Positions 18,448-27,233 of a stretch of 64,000 nt of DNA are shown here, in pieces. Within the stretch, counting starts at the first letter, position 1. Every line of letters begins with the position of its first letter. The position numbers and the translations under genes were made by a program. The notes under the pieces are model-generated. The model was not told where the DNA came from, made no database searches, and worked only from the letters and a program-made list of their open reading frames with translations. Source of the stretch: Bacteroidales bacterium (lineage in GTDB: Bacteria; Bacteroidota; Bacteroidia; Bacteroidales; ML635J-15); assembly GCA_017620015.1 (NCBI GenBank), contig JAFZRE010000033.1, positions 62,001 through 126,000 of the forward strand. The letters run 5' to 3'.

Positions 18448-20271
18448 ATGAAGTATAGTAAAATATTGTGCATATTGCTGCTTTTGCTGATTTCCTGTAC
18501 GGTTATGTCGCAGGAAAAAAAGTCTCCAATAGATAGTCTTTTCGATGCTGCAAAACAATATGAGTATAATTCAGATTTATATAATGCTTCTTTGTGTTAT
18601 TCGGATGCAATAAAGATTGCCAGGAAATCTGATGAGTCGCGGCTTCCTGAATTGTTGCTTGCATATTGCAGGGCATTGACCTATCTGGGCGATTATTCAG
18701 GTGCACTTATTAATATAGAGGAGGCAGAATCGAGGGCACCACGCGACAACGAATCCCTTCGCGGCCGATTGATGACGGCATACGGTACTATTTATTTCTT
18801 CCAAGGAAATTTTGACGAAGCCCTAAAATACTACGAGAAAGCATTGGAATGCGCTGAAAATTATGGCAAACCATTGGGAATTTCAATTTCCCAGACCAAT
18901 ATTGCCTGCGTTTATGGTGAAAAGAAGGAGTATGAAAAGGCTATCGAAATGTTCGAGAAAAGTCTTGTCGCCCAGGAAGAAGCAAACGACAGCTCGTCCA
19001 TTGCGACTACAATTTTTAACATTGCACAATGCCACTTGGATTTAAAGAATTACGGTGAGGCGTACAAGAGCCTAAATAAGGCGATGGAAGTGGCAGAGAA
19101 GTCAAATACAGAGATTTTTACCTTATGCTTGCAGGGGCTTGCAAAAGTTGAGGTAAACAAATCTAATTTCGAGGAAGCGGAAAGATTATTGGATAGGAGC
19201 GAGAGCATTGCCTATGAAAATCATTTCCGACAGGCATTGCAAAACCTTTATAGGGAAAAGAAAGACTTTTATGTAAATCAGGGCAGGTATCGCGAGGCTT
19301 ACGAATACTTGTCAAAATATCAGGAATTTTCAGACTCTTTGTTTTCCGAAGATACTAAGAATAAGCTTAATGCTCAAAGAATTAGGTTTGAGTTGAGAGA
19401 AAAGGAACTTCAGATTGAAGATCAGAAGGATACCATCGAGAAACAAAGGATGATGAGGCTTTTCCTTTTTATAATCATTGGCTTGCTCCTTGTTCTTATT
19501 GCGATGATTATAAGAATCTGGCATATTCAGCGTGTGAGAAACAGGGAATTGGTGCAAATCAACCAGACCAAGGACAAGTTTCTGTCTATAATTTCGCATG
19601 ACCTTAAGAATCCGGCCATTGCAATACGCAATGTGTTGCAGGTGTTAGCTGAAAATTATGAGAAATTAAGTAGGGAAGAAATATTGGAACTGGGTATTCA
19701 GGTGTTGCAGGCGAGCGAAGAGCAGGTAAAACTCATTTATGATCTGTTGAACTGGTCGCAGATGGAGGTCGGCAGAATGCCGTATGCGCCGGTAAACGTC
19801 AATCTGAATGAGGTTGTTAGCAATGTCGTGAATCTCAATAAGATGAATGCAGGGAACAAGGGCATAAACATAAAGGCCGATGTGCCTGACAACATTTTTG
19901 TATATGCCGACAGAAATATGTTGGAAACGGTTTTGCGTAATCTGCTCTCGAATGCGATAAAGTTTTCGTATGAGAATTCCGAAATCAATATTTCTGTCGA
20001 AAATGCTGGTCACAAGTACGTTGTTTCTGTTGTTGATAATGGCGTAGGTATTCCAAAGGAAAGGATTGACACCATTTTCAGTATGGATGCAAAATCCACT
20101 ATCGGGACAAGAGGTGAGGCAGGAAACGGGCTTGGCCTTGCCGTATGTGACCAGATGGTAAGAAAGAACGGCGGTGAAATTTCTGTCGAAAGCGAACCCG
20201 ACAAGTTTACAAAGTTTTATTTTACAATAAATAAAGCAGATGAAAAGACAACTGAGAATAGCCATAATTGA
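18448..20271 (+). CDS. TPR-containing sensor histidine kinase
   Basis: A two-component sensor of about 607 residues from ATG 18448, where the signal-like sequence MKYSKILCILLLLLISCTVMS begins; an ATG at 18427 would add 7 residues. The periplasmic part holds several TPR repeats (about 20-290), followed by a coiled stretch, one membrane helix (FLFIIIGLLLVLIAMII), a HisKA domain with the phosphorylated His in IISHDLKNP (His384), and an HATPase domain with NLLSNAIKFS, VVDNGVGIP and GNGLGLAVC. The response regulator gene overlaps its 3' end by 32 nt, so they form a pair. The TPR-kinase layout is common in Bacteroidota; the signal is unknown. Confidence 0.9.
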   Translation: MKYSKILCILLLLLISCTVMSQEKKSPIDSLFDAAKQYEYNSDLYNASLCYSDAIKIARKSDESRLPELLLAYCRALTYLGDYSGALINIEEAESRAPRDNESLRGRLMTAYGTIYFFQGNFDEALKYYEKALECAENYGKPLGISISQTNIACVYGEKKEYEKAIEMFEKSLVAQEEANDSSSIATTIFNIAQCHLDLKNYGEAYKSLNKAMEVAEKSNTEIFTLCLQGLAKVEVNKSNFEEAERLLDRSESIAYENHFRQALQNLYREKKDFYVNQGRYREAYEYLSKYQEFSDSLFSEDTKNKLNAQRIRFELREKELQIEDQKDTIEKQRMMRLFLFIIIGLLLVLIAMIIRIWHIQRVRNRELVQINQTKDKFLSIISHDLKNPAIAIRNVLQVLAENYEKLSREEILELGIQVLQASEEQVKLIYDLLNWSQMEVGRMPYAPVNVNLNEVVSNVVNLNKMNAGNKGINIKADVPDNIFVYADRNMLETVLRNLLSNAIKFSYENSEINISVENAGHKYVVSVVDNGVGIPKERIDTIFSMDAKSTIGTRGEAGNGLGLAVCDQMVRKNGGEISVESEPDKFTKFYFTINKADEKTTENSHN

Positions 20272-20878
20272 TGACCATCCATTGTTCCTGATGGGGACAA
20301 GGATGGCGCTTATGCCATTTTACGACATACACAGCATAAGGACGTTTTCGTCGGGACCGCAATTCTTTGGGGAGATTCCCAATTTTAAGCCCGAAGTAGT
20401 TCTGCTTGACATAATTATGCCCGAAATGAATGGCTTGCAGGTCGCTCAGAAACTGCATGACGAATTTCCCGACATCAAGATTCTTATATTTTCGGCAGAA
20501 ACCGACGAGGCTACCATTCTGAAAGCAATGGAAATAGGTGTGAACGGTTTCATCAGCAAGGCGTCGCAACCCGAAGAACTTTGCAATGCCATCGAAACCA
20601 TCACAGAAGGAGCAGATTATTTTGGTCGCGATATTGCGCAGATTCTCAAGGAAGTAAGCGCAACGAAAAAATTGCAGGATGAAATCTTTTCTCCGCGCGA
20701 ACTAGAAATAATAAGGTATTGCGCCGACGGCTTGATGAGCAAGGAAATTGCCGAAAAGTTGTGCATCAGCGCAAGGACAGTCGAAGGTCACAAACTCAGC
20801 ATCTTCCGCAAGATGGGCATTTCCAACACCGCAGAACTGATAAAGTATTCCGTTAAGCACGGAATTGTAAGATTGTAG
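20240..20878 (+). CDS. LuxR/NarL-type response regulator
   Basis: A 212-residue cytoplasmic transcription regulator. The receiver domain (1-120) has the acidic pair IIDDHP, the phosphoacceptor Asp in VVLLDIIMPEMNG and the Lys in FISKAS. The C-terminal LuxR-type helix-turn-helix is FSPRELEIIRYCADGLMSKEIAEKL with ISARTVEGHKLSIFRKMG. It overlaps the sensor kinase gene and is co-transcribed with it. A perfect hairpin follows the gene and may terminate the operon. Its targets cannot be read from the sequence. Confidence 0.92.
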   Translation: MKRQLRIAIIDDHPLFLMGTRMALMPFYDIHSIRTFSSGPQFFGEIPNFKPEVVLLDIIMPEMNGLQVAQKLHDEFPDIKILIFSAETDEATILKAMEIGVNGFISKASQPEELCNAIETITEGADYFGRDIAQILKEVSATKKLQDEIFSPRELEIIRYCADGLMSKEIAEKLCISARTVEGHKLSIFRKMGISNTAELIKYSVKHGIVRL

Positions 20879-20908
20879 GAATCATTGAATTGTAAAATTT
20901 AAAATATT

Positions 20909-20945
20909 AATTGTAGAAGTCGTTGCACGCAACGACTCTACAATT
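20909..20945 (+). terminator. Long hairpin after the two-component operon
   Basis: AATTGTAGAAGTCGTTGC pairs with GCAACGACTCTACAATT around a 2-nt loop, with one mismatch. There is no good T-run, so it may be a palindromic intergenic repeat acting as a terminator or mRNA-end stabiliser. Confidence 0.55.
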
Positions 20946-21018
20946 TGAAAACAAAATGAAACAATTTTAAACCAATCTCGAACGTTGAACCATTTGAACC
21001 TTGAACTTTTAATCTGCA

Positions 21019-21048
21019 TTTGTACTTCGTAAATATTTCTTACATTTG
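21019..21048 (+). promoter_or_regulatory. Promoter of the GT2 fusion gene
   Basis: TTTG at 21019-21022, an 18-nt spacer and TACATTTG at 21041-21048. The ATG at 21056 is only 7 nt after the box, so the mRNA would have almost no leader. Confidence 0.7.
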
Positions 21049-21055
21049 CAGTCCA

Positions 21056-23005
21056 ATGAAATTGTCGGTCGTCATAGTAAACTACAACGTAAAGCACTTC
21101 CTCGAACAGTGCCTAAATTCGGTTGCTGCCGCCGCAAAACATTGTGAAACAGAGGTTTTTGTCGTTGATAACAATTCCGTTGACGGTTCGTGCAATATGC
21201 TCCGCGAGAAGTTTCCGTGGGTAAAACTCATCGAAAACAAGAAAAACTACGGTTTTTCATACGCCAACAATCAAGCAATCCGCGAATCGGCTGGCGAATA
21301 TGTACTTCTGCTAAATCCCGATACGGTAATTGAAGAGGATACTTTGAAGTCGGTTTGCGACTTTATGGACTCGCATCCCGATGCCGGTGGGCTGGGAGTG
21401 AAGATGATTGACGGCAAAGGTCGTTTCCTGCCCGAGTCGAAACGCGGTCTGCCGACACCCAAGGTGGCTTTCTACAAGATTTTCGGATTGTCGAAACTAT
21501 TCCCGAAGTCGAAAAAGTTTGGCAAATACCATCTTACATATCTTGACAAGGATGAAATTCACAAGGTTGATGTTCTGTCGGGGGCATTTATGCTTCTGCG
21601 TGCCGAGACCTTGAAGAAAGTCGGGCTGCTCGACGAGACGTTTTTCATGTACGGCGAGGACATTGACTTGTCGTACCGCATTACTTTGGGCGGCTACAAC
21701 AACTATTATTTTCCAAAGACGACAATCATTCACTACAAGGGCGAAAGCACCAAGAAGGGCAGTGTGAATTACGTAGTTGTGTTCTACAACGCGATGAAGA
21801 TTTTCGCCCGCAAGCATTTCTCCGAAGGTGCCGGACTGATGATTTTTTTCATCAACCTTGCAATATATCTGCGTGCTGCTATGGCCATCGCTGGACGATT
21901 CATAACCAACGCCATAACGCCGATTATTGATGCCTTGCTTATTTTGACAGGATTTCTGATAATCACGCCTTTGTGGGAAACTCATCTTTTCGGTGTCGAA
22001 AGTGCTTATCCGCACAATGTTTTTGTCGGGGCGATGGTAATGTACATTTCGGTCTGGTTGCTGTCGCTACTCCTTTCTGGTGGCTACGACAAGCCTGTGA
22101 AAATGAAGAATATATACAAGGGAATAGGCATCGGTGCTATTGTAATTCTTGCCGTATATGCCTTGTTGCCAACGCATTTGCGTTTTTCGCGTGCGCTCAT
22201 TCTTCTTGGTACGGCGTGGACTCTGATAGTCCTTCCGCTTGTGCGCTTATTGCTGAACTACACCAAGTTGCAGGTTTTCAAGGTTAATCTGCCAAAACGC
22301 AAGAAGGTGGCGGTTGTAGGGAGCAAGGAGGAGTGCCGTTCGCTGGTGGGACAGCTTATGTCGTCGCGCACAAAGATTGACATTGCTGCGTATGTAAGTC
22401 CCGATGCCGACACCGACAAGTTTTTTGCCGGCGACATTACCCAGCTTGACGAAATTGTCAATATAAACCACATAGACGAACTGATTTTCTGTGCAAAAGA
22501 CATTCAGGCACAGCAGATTATAAGGACAATGCTCAATCTTTCCTCATCCAACCTCGACTACAAGATAGCAAGTCCCGACGGCTTTTCGGTAATCGGAAGC
22601 AACTCGATAAATACTACTGGCGAACTTTATAACGTTGACATCAACGCTATTGACAAACCAGAAAACCGCCGATCGAAACGAATGTTCGACATTGTGGTGT
22701 CGTTCTTTATGATTGTGCTTTCGCCATTGCTGATTTGGTTCATAAAGGGCAAGTTGAAGGCTTACGCAAATTTGTTCTCGGTCTTGTTTGGAAGTAAAAC
22801 ATTCGTTTCGTATCGTTCTGATAAAAATGACGTTAGCCTTCTTCCAAAGATTAAGAAAGGTGTGTTTAGCGTAGATATGATTTATGGTCGCGATGCGAAA
22901 AAAGATGTCGCCGACAGGCTTAATATTATGTACGCCAAGGACTACAAGGTTTCGCACGATGCGATGTTGGTTTATAAGTTGTGGAGGAAGTTAGGATGCA
23001 ATTAG
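21056..23005 (+). CDS. GT2 glycosyltransferase fused to a sugar-phosphotransferase-like membrane region
   Basis: A 649-residue protein from ATG 21056 (an upstream TTG-started frame lies in the promoter). Residues 1-250 are a GT2 glycosyltransferase (LSVVIVNYNVKHFLEQCLNS, LLNPDTVIEE, GAFMLLRAE, EDIDLSYR). Several membrane helices follow (about 270-410), then a Rossmann-like domain (KRKKVAVVGSKEECRSLV) and a helix KRMFDIVVSFFMIVLSPLLIWF that resembles the membrane entry helix of WbaP/WcaJ-type polyprenyl-phosphate sugar phosphotransferases. The catalytic segment of those enzymes is not recognisable. The protein probably acts in surface polysaccharide synthesis, with the C-terminal half possibly structural. 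The gene overlaps the acetyltransferase gene downstream. Confidence 0.8.
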   Translation: MKLSVVIVNYNVKHFLEQCLNSVAAAAKHCETEVFVVDNNSVDGSCNMLREKFPWVKLIENKKNYGFSYANNQAIRESAGEYVLLLNPDTVIEEDTLKSVCDFMDSHPDAGGLGVKMIDGKGRFLPESKRGLPTPKVAFYKIFGLSKLFPKSKKFGKYHLTYLDKDEIHKVDVLSGAFMLLRAETLKKVGLLDETFFMYGEDIDLSYRITLGGYNNYYFPKTTIIHYKGESTKKGSVNYVVVFYNAMKIFARKHFSEGAGLMIFFINLAIYLRAAMAIAGRFITNAITPIIDALLILTGFLIITPLWETHLFGVESAYPHNVFVGAMVMYISVWLLSLLLSGGYDKPVKMKNIYKGIGIGAIVILAVYALLPTHLRFSRALILLGTAWTLIVLPLVRLLLNYTKLQVFKVNLPKRKKVAVVGSKEECRSLVGQLMSSRTKIDIAAYVSPDADTDKFFAGDITQLDEIVNINHIDELIFCAKDIQAQQIIRTMLNLSSSNLDYKIASPDGFSVIGSNSINTTGELYNVDINAIDKPENRRSKRMFDIVVSFFMIVLSPLLIWFIKGKLKAYANLFSVLFGSKTFVSYRSDKNDVSLLPKIKKGVFSVDMIYGRDAKKDVADRLNIMYAKDYKVSHDAMLVYKLWRKLGCN

Positions 23006-23517
23006 CAGGAAAGAAGATTTTTCTCCGCAAGATGGAGCCAGAAGATTTGGAGTTTCTTTATACGGTTGAGAACAATTCCGACTTTTGGCATGTGAGCGAA
23101 ACCAAGGCTCCTTATTCACGTTGGGAACTTAAACAATATATTGAGAATTATTGTTACGACATATTTACAACCAAGGAGTTGCGTCTGATGATTTGCGACT
23201 ATGTTTTGCAAAAGCCCATTGGTATTGTCGATTTGTTTGAGTACCACCCTTTGCACAATCGTTGCGGTGTTGGAATTATTGTTCTTCCTGAGCATTGGGG
23301 AATGGGCATCGCAACAGAAACATTGGAGCTTATTGAGAATTATGCATTCAAAACCTTGTTGCTAAAACAATTATGGTGTCTAATTGACGAAAACAATGAT
23401 GCCAGCATTGCACTTTTCCAGAAGTGCGGTTTTGTGCGGACTGGAATTTTGAAGCAGTGGAAGCTAACCGAGAATGGCTATGTGGATGTCGGCGTGTGGC
23501 AGCATATGAAAAATTAA
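22996..23517 (+). CDS. GNAT-family N-acetyltransferase (RimJ/RimL type)
   Basis: A 173-residue acetyltransferase with the RimJ/RimL layout: KIFLRKMEPEDLEFLYTVEN at the start, the acetyl-CoA loop HWGMGIATETLELI and the C-terminal NDASIALFQKCGF. It probably acetylates a protein N-terminus, an antibiotic-like amine or a sugar nucleotide amine; the target cannot be assigned. The ATG at 22996 lies inside the end of the preceding gene (10-nt overlap), so the genes are likely coupled; a GTG at 22981 is an alternative. Tandem simple repeats begin right at its stop codon. Confidence 0.82.
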   Translation: MQLAGKKIFLRKMEPEDLEFLYTVENNSDFWHVSETKAPYSRWELKQYIENYCYDIFTTKELRLMICDYVLQKPIGIVDLFEYHPLHNRCGVGIIVLPEHWGMGIATETLELIENYAFKTLLLKQLWCLIDENNDASIALFQKCGFVRTGILKQWKLTENGYVDVGVWQHMKN

Positions 23518-23574
23518 TAATGGATAATTAATAATGGATAATTAATAATGGATAATTAATAATGGATAATTAAT
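23516..23574. repeat. Tandem AATAATGGATAATT repeat
   Basis: About four direct copies of a 15-bp unit (TAATAATGGATAATT). A related but different unit (GACAATGGACAATT) fills 45672-45780, and a fragment lies before ispH. Here as at 45873 the simple repeat is followed by a GCGG...CCGC hairpin. Confidence 0.75.
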
Positions 23575-23604
23575 TGTAGCGGTGCAATGCTTTGTGCCGC
23601 TACA
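23575..23604. terminator. GCGG...CCGC hairpin, possible bidirectional terminator
   Basis: TGTAGCGG (23575-23582) pairs with CCGCTACA (23597-23604); the loop contains GCAATGCTTTG. It closely resembles the hairpin at 45873-45902. It follows the acetyltransferase gene and its tandem repeat. Confidence 0.55.
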
Positions 23605-23700
23605 TTTGTATATATATTGTGGAGCAAAAAAAATCTAAAATCGTAAATCTAAAATCGTAAATTATTATTACCTTTACAACCTGTTTTAAAATTTACGATT

Positions 23701-25086
23701 ATGAGAATGTTCAACCAAGAGGTTTATAAGGCTCGCCGTGAGAAACTTAAGGCGGCGATGAAGTCGGGTGTATGCATATTTATGGGTAACAACGAAGCCC
23801 CGATGAACTATCCGGATAACTGCTACCAGTTTCGTCAGGACAGCAATTTTTTGTATTTCTTCGGAATTGCACAGGCCGGCTTGAAGGCAATAATTGATGT
23901 TGATAACAACCGCGATATAATTTTCGGCGACGAACTAACCGTTGACGATATTGTGTGGATGGGTGAGGTGGCTAGCATTAAGGAACTGGCTGCCCGTTGT
24001 GGTGTTGTTGACGTTCGTCCTGCTGCTGAATTCGAAAAGTATGTGAAGGCAGCAAAGGCTGATGTTCATTTCCTTCCGCCATACCGCCACGATAATATGA
24101 TTTTCCTCTCATCGGTATTGGGTATTCCGATTCCCGAATTGCAGAAGCGCTCGTCTCTACCGTTGGTTAAGGCTGTAGTTGCTTTGCGTAATGTAAAGGA
24201 AGCCTGCGAAATAGAGGAACTTAAAGCTGCTGCCGAAATTGGCTACGAAATGCACACCACCGCAATGAAGATGGCTAAGGATGGTGTTTCGGAACATGAA
24301 ATTTATGGTACAATAGAAGGCATAAGCTTGAAGCACGGCTTGTTGACATCGTTCCACTCGATAGTTTCGAAGAACGGACAAATCCTTCACAACCATACTC
24401 ACGAGAATATACTTCACACTGGCGATTTGTTGCTTAACGACTCTGGTGCACAGACAGATATGGGCTATGCTTCGGATAATACCCGTACTTTCCCCGTTGG
24501 CGGAAAGTTCTCGCAGAGGCAGAAGGATGTTTACCAGATTGTGCTCAATACGATAAACGGCTCTATTCCGATGATGAAGCCCGGTGAGACTTACCAGTCG
24601 ATTCATCTGAAGGCTTGCGAAATCCTTGCAGAAGGACTTAAGGCTCTCGGACTTATGAAGGGCGACATGAAGGAGGCCGTACAGCAGGGCGCTCACGCAA
24701 TGTTCATGCCTCACGGACTTGGCCACATGATGGGTCTGGATGTTCACGATATGGAAGACCTTGGTCAGATAAATGTTGGCTACGACGAGGAAGTCCAGCC
24801 GATTAAGATTTTCGGCGTTGCTTCGTTGCGTATGGGCAAGAGGTTGCAGGTCGGCAATGTCTTGACAAACGAACCTGGTATATATTTCGTACCACAGCTT
24901 ATCGACATTTGGGAACGTGAACACAAGTTCGAGCAGTTCATCAATTATGCCGAGGTTGACAAGTACCGCGATTTTGGTGGCATACGTCTCGAGGATGACA
25001 TCCTCATAACCCCGACAGGTTCACGCATTGTCGGTGACAGACGCATTCCTATCGAAATCAAAGATGTAGAAGATTTTATGAAATAG
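23701..25086 (+). CDS. pepP: Xaa-Pro aminopeptidase (aminopeptidase P)
   Basis: A 461-residue M24B metallopeptidase that removes N-terminal residues preceding proline. The N-terminal aminopeptidase P domain (about 1-150) is followed by the pita-bread catalytic domain. The five metal ligands can be read as Asp in LLNDSGAQ, Asp in ASDNTRTF, His in HGLGHMMGLDVHD, Glu in TNEPGIYF and Glu in GIRLEDDIL. The length is normal. An imperfect box TACCTTTA at 23669-23676 may be its promoter, and ATTTACGATT-type simple sequence lies just upstream. The protein is probably cytoplasmic, since no signal peptide is present. Confidence 0.93.
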   Translation: MRMFNQEVYKARREKLKAAMKSGVCIFMGNNEAPMNYPDNCYQFRQDSNFLYFFGIAQAGLKAIIDVDNNRDIIFGDELTVDDIVWMGEVASIKELAARCGVVDVRPAAEFEKYVKAAKADVHFLPPYRHDNMIFLSSVLGIPIPELQKRSSLPLVKAVVALRNVKEACEIEELKAAAEIGYEMHTTAMKMAKDGVSEHEIYGTIEGISLKHGLLTSFHSIVSKNGQILHNHTHENILHTGDLLLNDSGAQTDMGYASDNTRTFPVGGKFSQRQKDVYQIVLNTINGSIPMMKPGETYQSIHLKACEILAEGLKALGLMKGDMKEAVQQGAHAMFMPHGLGHMMGLDVHDMEDLGQINVGYDEEVQPIKIFGVASLRMGKRLQVGNVLTNEPGIYFVPQLIDIWEREHKFEQFINYAEVDKYRDFGGIRLEDDILITPTGSRIVGDRRIPIEIKDVEDFMK

Positions 25087-25138
25087 ACGCATTCATGTTG
25101 GGACATGGTCTTTGACCTGCCCCATATAAAGAAAATAT

Positions 25139-25834
25139 ATGGACAAAAAGATAACAATAGCCGTTGACGGCTTCTCATCCTGTGGAAAAAGCACCCTTGC
25201 AAAGCAGCTTGCTGCAAAGCTGGGGTATGTGTATATCGACAGCGGGGCAATGTACCGTGCTGTGACGCTGTATGCTCTGCGTAACAATATGATTGTTGAC
25301 GAGGAACTCGATACAAAGAAGCTTATTGCTAGCCTTGACGATGTCAAGATTCATTTCGAGCTGAACGCAAACGGAGAACCGCAGACTTTCCTCAACGGAG
25401 CAAATGTAGAACGTGAAATCCGCAAGATATATGTGTCGCAGTGGGTTAGTCCGGTGGCTGCTGTCCCCGAGGTTCGCCACGTGATGGTTGCCCAGCAGCA
25501 GAAGATGGGCGAGGCCAAGGGCGTTGTTATGGATGGTCGCGACATTGGAACTACTGTTTTCCCGAATGCCGAGTTGAAGATTTTTGTCACTGCCGAGGTT
25601 GATGTCCGTGCGCAAAGACGTTACGACGAGATGCTCTCGAAAGGTGAGCCAGCCGACATGAACGAGGTCAAGCAGAACCTTCAGGAACGCGACCGCATTG
25701 ACCAGAGCCGCGCAGAAAGTCCGCTTCGCAAGGCCGACGATGCCGTGGTGCTTGATAATTCGCACATTACTCGTGATGAGCAGTTGCAAGTTGCCTATGA
25801 CTGGGCTATGGAGAGGATAAAATCCGCCCATTGA
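25139..25834 (+). CDS. cmk: Cytidylate kinase
   Basis: A 231-residue kinase that phosphorylates CMP and dCMP. It has the P-loop GFSSCGKSTLAKQ at residues 11-23, then YIDSGAMYRAVTLYA, VVMDGRDIGTTVFP and RDRIDQSRAESPLRKADDA, all diagnostic of Cmk. The length is standard. It begins a run of housekeeping genes with ispH and cdd. The spacer before ispH contains repeat-derived sequence. Confidence 0.95.
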   Translation: MDKKITIAVDGFSSCGKSTLAKQLAAKLGYVYIDSGAMYRAVTLYALRNNMIVDEELDTKKLIASLDDVKIHFELNANGEPQTFLNGANVEREIRKIYVSQWVSPVAAVPEVRHVMVAQQQKMGEAKGVVMDGRDIGTTVFPNAELKIFVTAEVDVRAQRRYDEMLSKGEPADMNEVKQNLQERDRIDQSRAESPLRKADDAVVLDNSHITRDEQLQVAYDWAMERIKSAH

Positions 25835-25861
25835 GCTTGTCGAAATGAGCGTAGTAGAAGT

Positions 25862-25898
25862 TCTAATTGTTAATTATCAATTGTCCATTGTCAATTAA
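25862..25898. repeat. ATTGTCCATTGTCAATT-type repeat fragment abutting ispH
   Basis: The stretch reads as the reverse complement of the GACAATGGACAATTGATAATTAACAATT family that fills 45672-45780. It runs right up to the first conserved ispH codon, so the natural upstream region may have been replaced by repeat sequence. Confidence 0.6.
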
Positions 25899-25899
25899 A

Positions 25900-26754
25900 T
25901 TGGTCGATATAGATAAATATGCAGGATTTTGCTTTGGCGTTACCAAGGCGATAACTTCGGCGGAAAACGAACTGTCGGAGTTCGGTTCTGCATGTTGTCT
26001 TGGGAAAATCGTCCACAACCAGATAGAGGAAAGCCGTCTAGAAAAACTAGGCCTTCGTACGATTGGCAAAAACGAGATGCAGACAAATCCGCCATCGCGG
26101 ATGCTGATACGTGCACATGGAGAACCCCCTTCAACATACGACGATGCAAAACGACTCGGAATTAAAATCGTTGACGAAACTTGTCCTGTTGTACTTAAAC
26201 TTCAGGGCCTTATCGCTAAAACATATAGCGAAAATCCCGATTGTACCATTGTAATCTTTGGAAAGAAAGGACATGCTGAAGTGAACGGACTTGTCGGACA
26301 GACAGATGGCAAGGCAATTGTCATTTCTTCGTTGGAAGAGGCTGAAAGCCTAAATGTTGAAGGGAAAATTGCATTGTTCTCGCAGACTACAGCCGATTTC
26401 CAGATGTATGGACAAATTGCAGATGTTTTGAAAAACAAGCATTCGGATGTTGAAGTTCACGAAACCGTCTGCGGAAGCGTAAAGAACAGGGTACCAAGGC
26501 TTAAAGAGTTTTGTGCCAACTACGATGTTGTAATTTTTGTCAGCGACGAGGCAAGTTCAAACGGACGAATGCTTTTTGAAGTGTGCCGTGCAATTAACAG
26601 CAGGTCGTATTTTGTCACCGATGCAGACGATTTGCAGGCGGAATTGTTTTCTGGAGCATCATCGGTTGGCATAAGCGGAGCAACTTCTACACCATCGTGG
26701 CTTCTTGATGATGTTAGAAGCAAATGTTGTAAAATAATGGGAGATAAGATATGA
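25900..26754 (+). CDS. ispH: 4-hydroxy-3-methylbut-2-enyl diphosphate reductase
   Basis: A 284-residue iron-sulfur enzyme of the last step of the non-mevalonate isoprenoid pathway, making IPP and DMAPP. The three cluster Cys residues are seen in GFCFGV, DETCPVV and ETVCGSV, with RAHGEP and the C-terminal SGATSTPSWLLDDV. The TTG at 25900 gives MVDIDKYAGFCFGV, which fits the family N-terminus. No ATG is available, and upstream TTG codons at 25867 and 25888 lie in intergenic repeat sequence. The stop overlaps the cdd start by 4 nt (ATGA). Confidence 0.93.
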   Translation: MVDIDKYAGFCFGVTKAITSAENELSEFGSACCLGKIVHNQIEESRLEKLGLRTIGKNEMQTNPPSRMLIRAHGEPPSTYDDAKRLGIKIVDETCPVVLKLQGLIAKTYSENPDCTIVIFGKKGHAEVNGLVGQTDGKAIVISSLEEAESLNVEGKIALFSQTTADFQMYGQIADVLKNKHSDVEVHETVCGSVKNRVPRLKEFCANYDVVIFVSDEASSNGRMLFEVCRAINSRSYFVTDADDLQAELFSGASSVGISGATSTPSWLLDDVRSKCCKIMGDKI

Positions 26755-27233
26755 AAATCAACGAGTTGAAAATATGCTACAAGGTTCGTAGCCATTCGGA
26801 GTTGTCGCCAGAAGAAAAGACTTTGCTGAAGTCGGCAACCGAGGCTGCATCTAAGGCATACGCACCATATTCGCATTTTAGGGTGGGGGCGGCAGTAAAG
26901 CTGGCAAACGGAGAAATCCTTAGCGGATGCAATCAGGAAAATGCAGCCTATCCTTCTGGATTGTGCGCCGAGCGTGTGACTGTCTTTTATGCCAATGCAA
27001 AATATCCCGATATTGCTGTCGAAACGCTTCTCATAACGGTGCTTGACGAAAATGGCGATTATCGTAATAAGGCTATTCCTCCTTGCGGAGCCTGCCGTCA
27101 GGTGCTTACCGAGACAGAAAGTCGCCAAAAAACTCCAATGCGGGTGTTGTTGGTCGGCAAGGACGAGGTGCTTGAATTCGATTCGGCATCAGATTTGCTA
27201 CCTTTGATTTTTACTAGTAACGAATTATTGTAA
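26751..27233 (+). CDS. cdd: Cytidine deaminase
   Basis: A 160-residue zinc enzyme of pyrimidine salvage that deaminates cytidine and deoxycytidine. Zinc and catalytic residues are visible as CAERV in YPSGLCAERV and the pair in PPCGACRQVL; AYAPYSHFRVGAA is the family N-terminal motif. It overlaps ispH by 4 nt, and its TAA stop shares one base with the next ATG, so ispH, cdd and the following gene are probably one operon. Confidence 0.95.
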   Translation: MKINELKICYKVRSHSELSPEEKTLLKSATEAASKAYAPYSHFRVGAAVKLANGEILSGCNQENAAYPSGLCAERVTVFYANAKYPDIAVETLLITVLDENGDYRNKAIPPCGACRQVLTETESRQKTPMRVLLVGKDEVLEFDSASDLLPLIFTSNELL

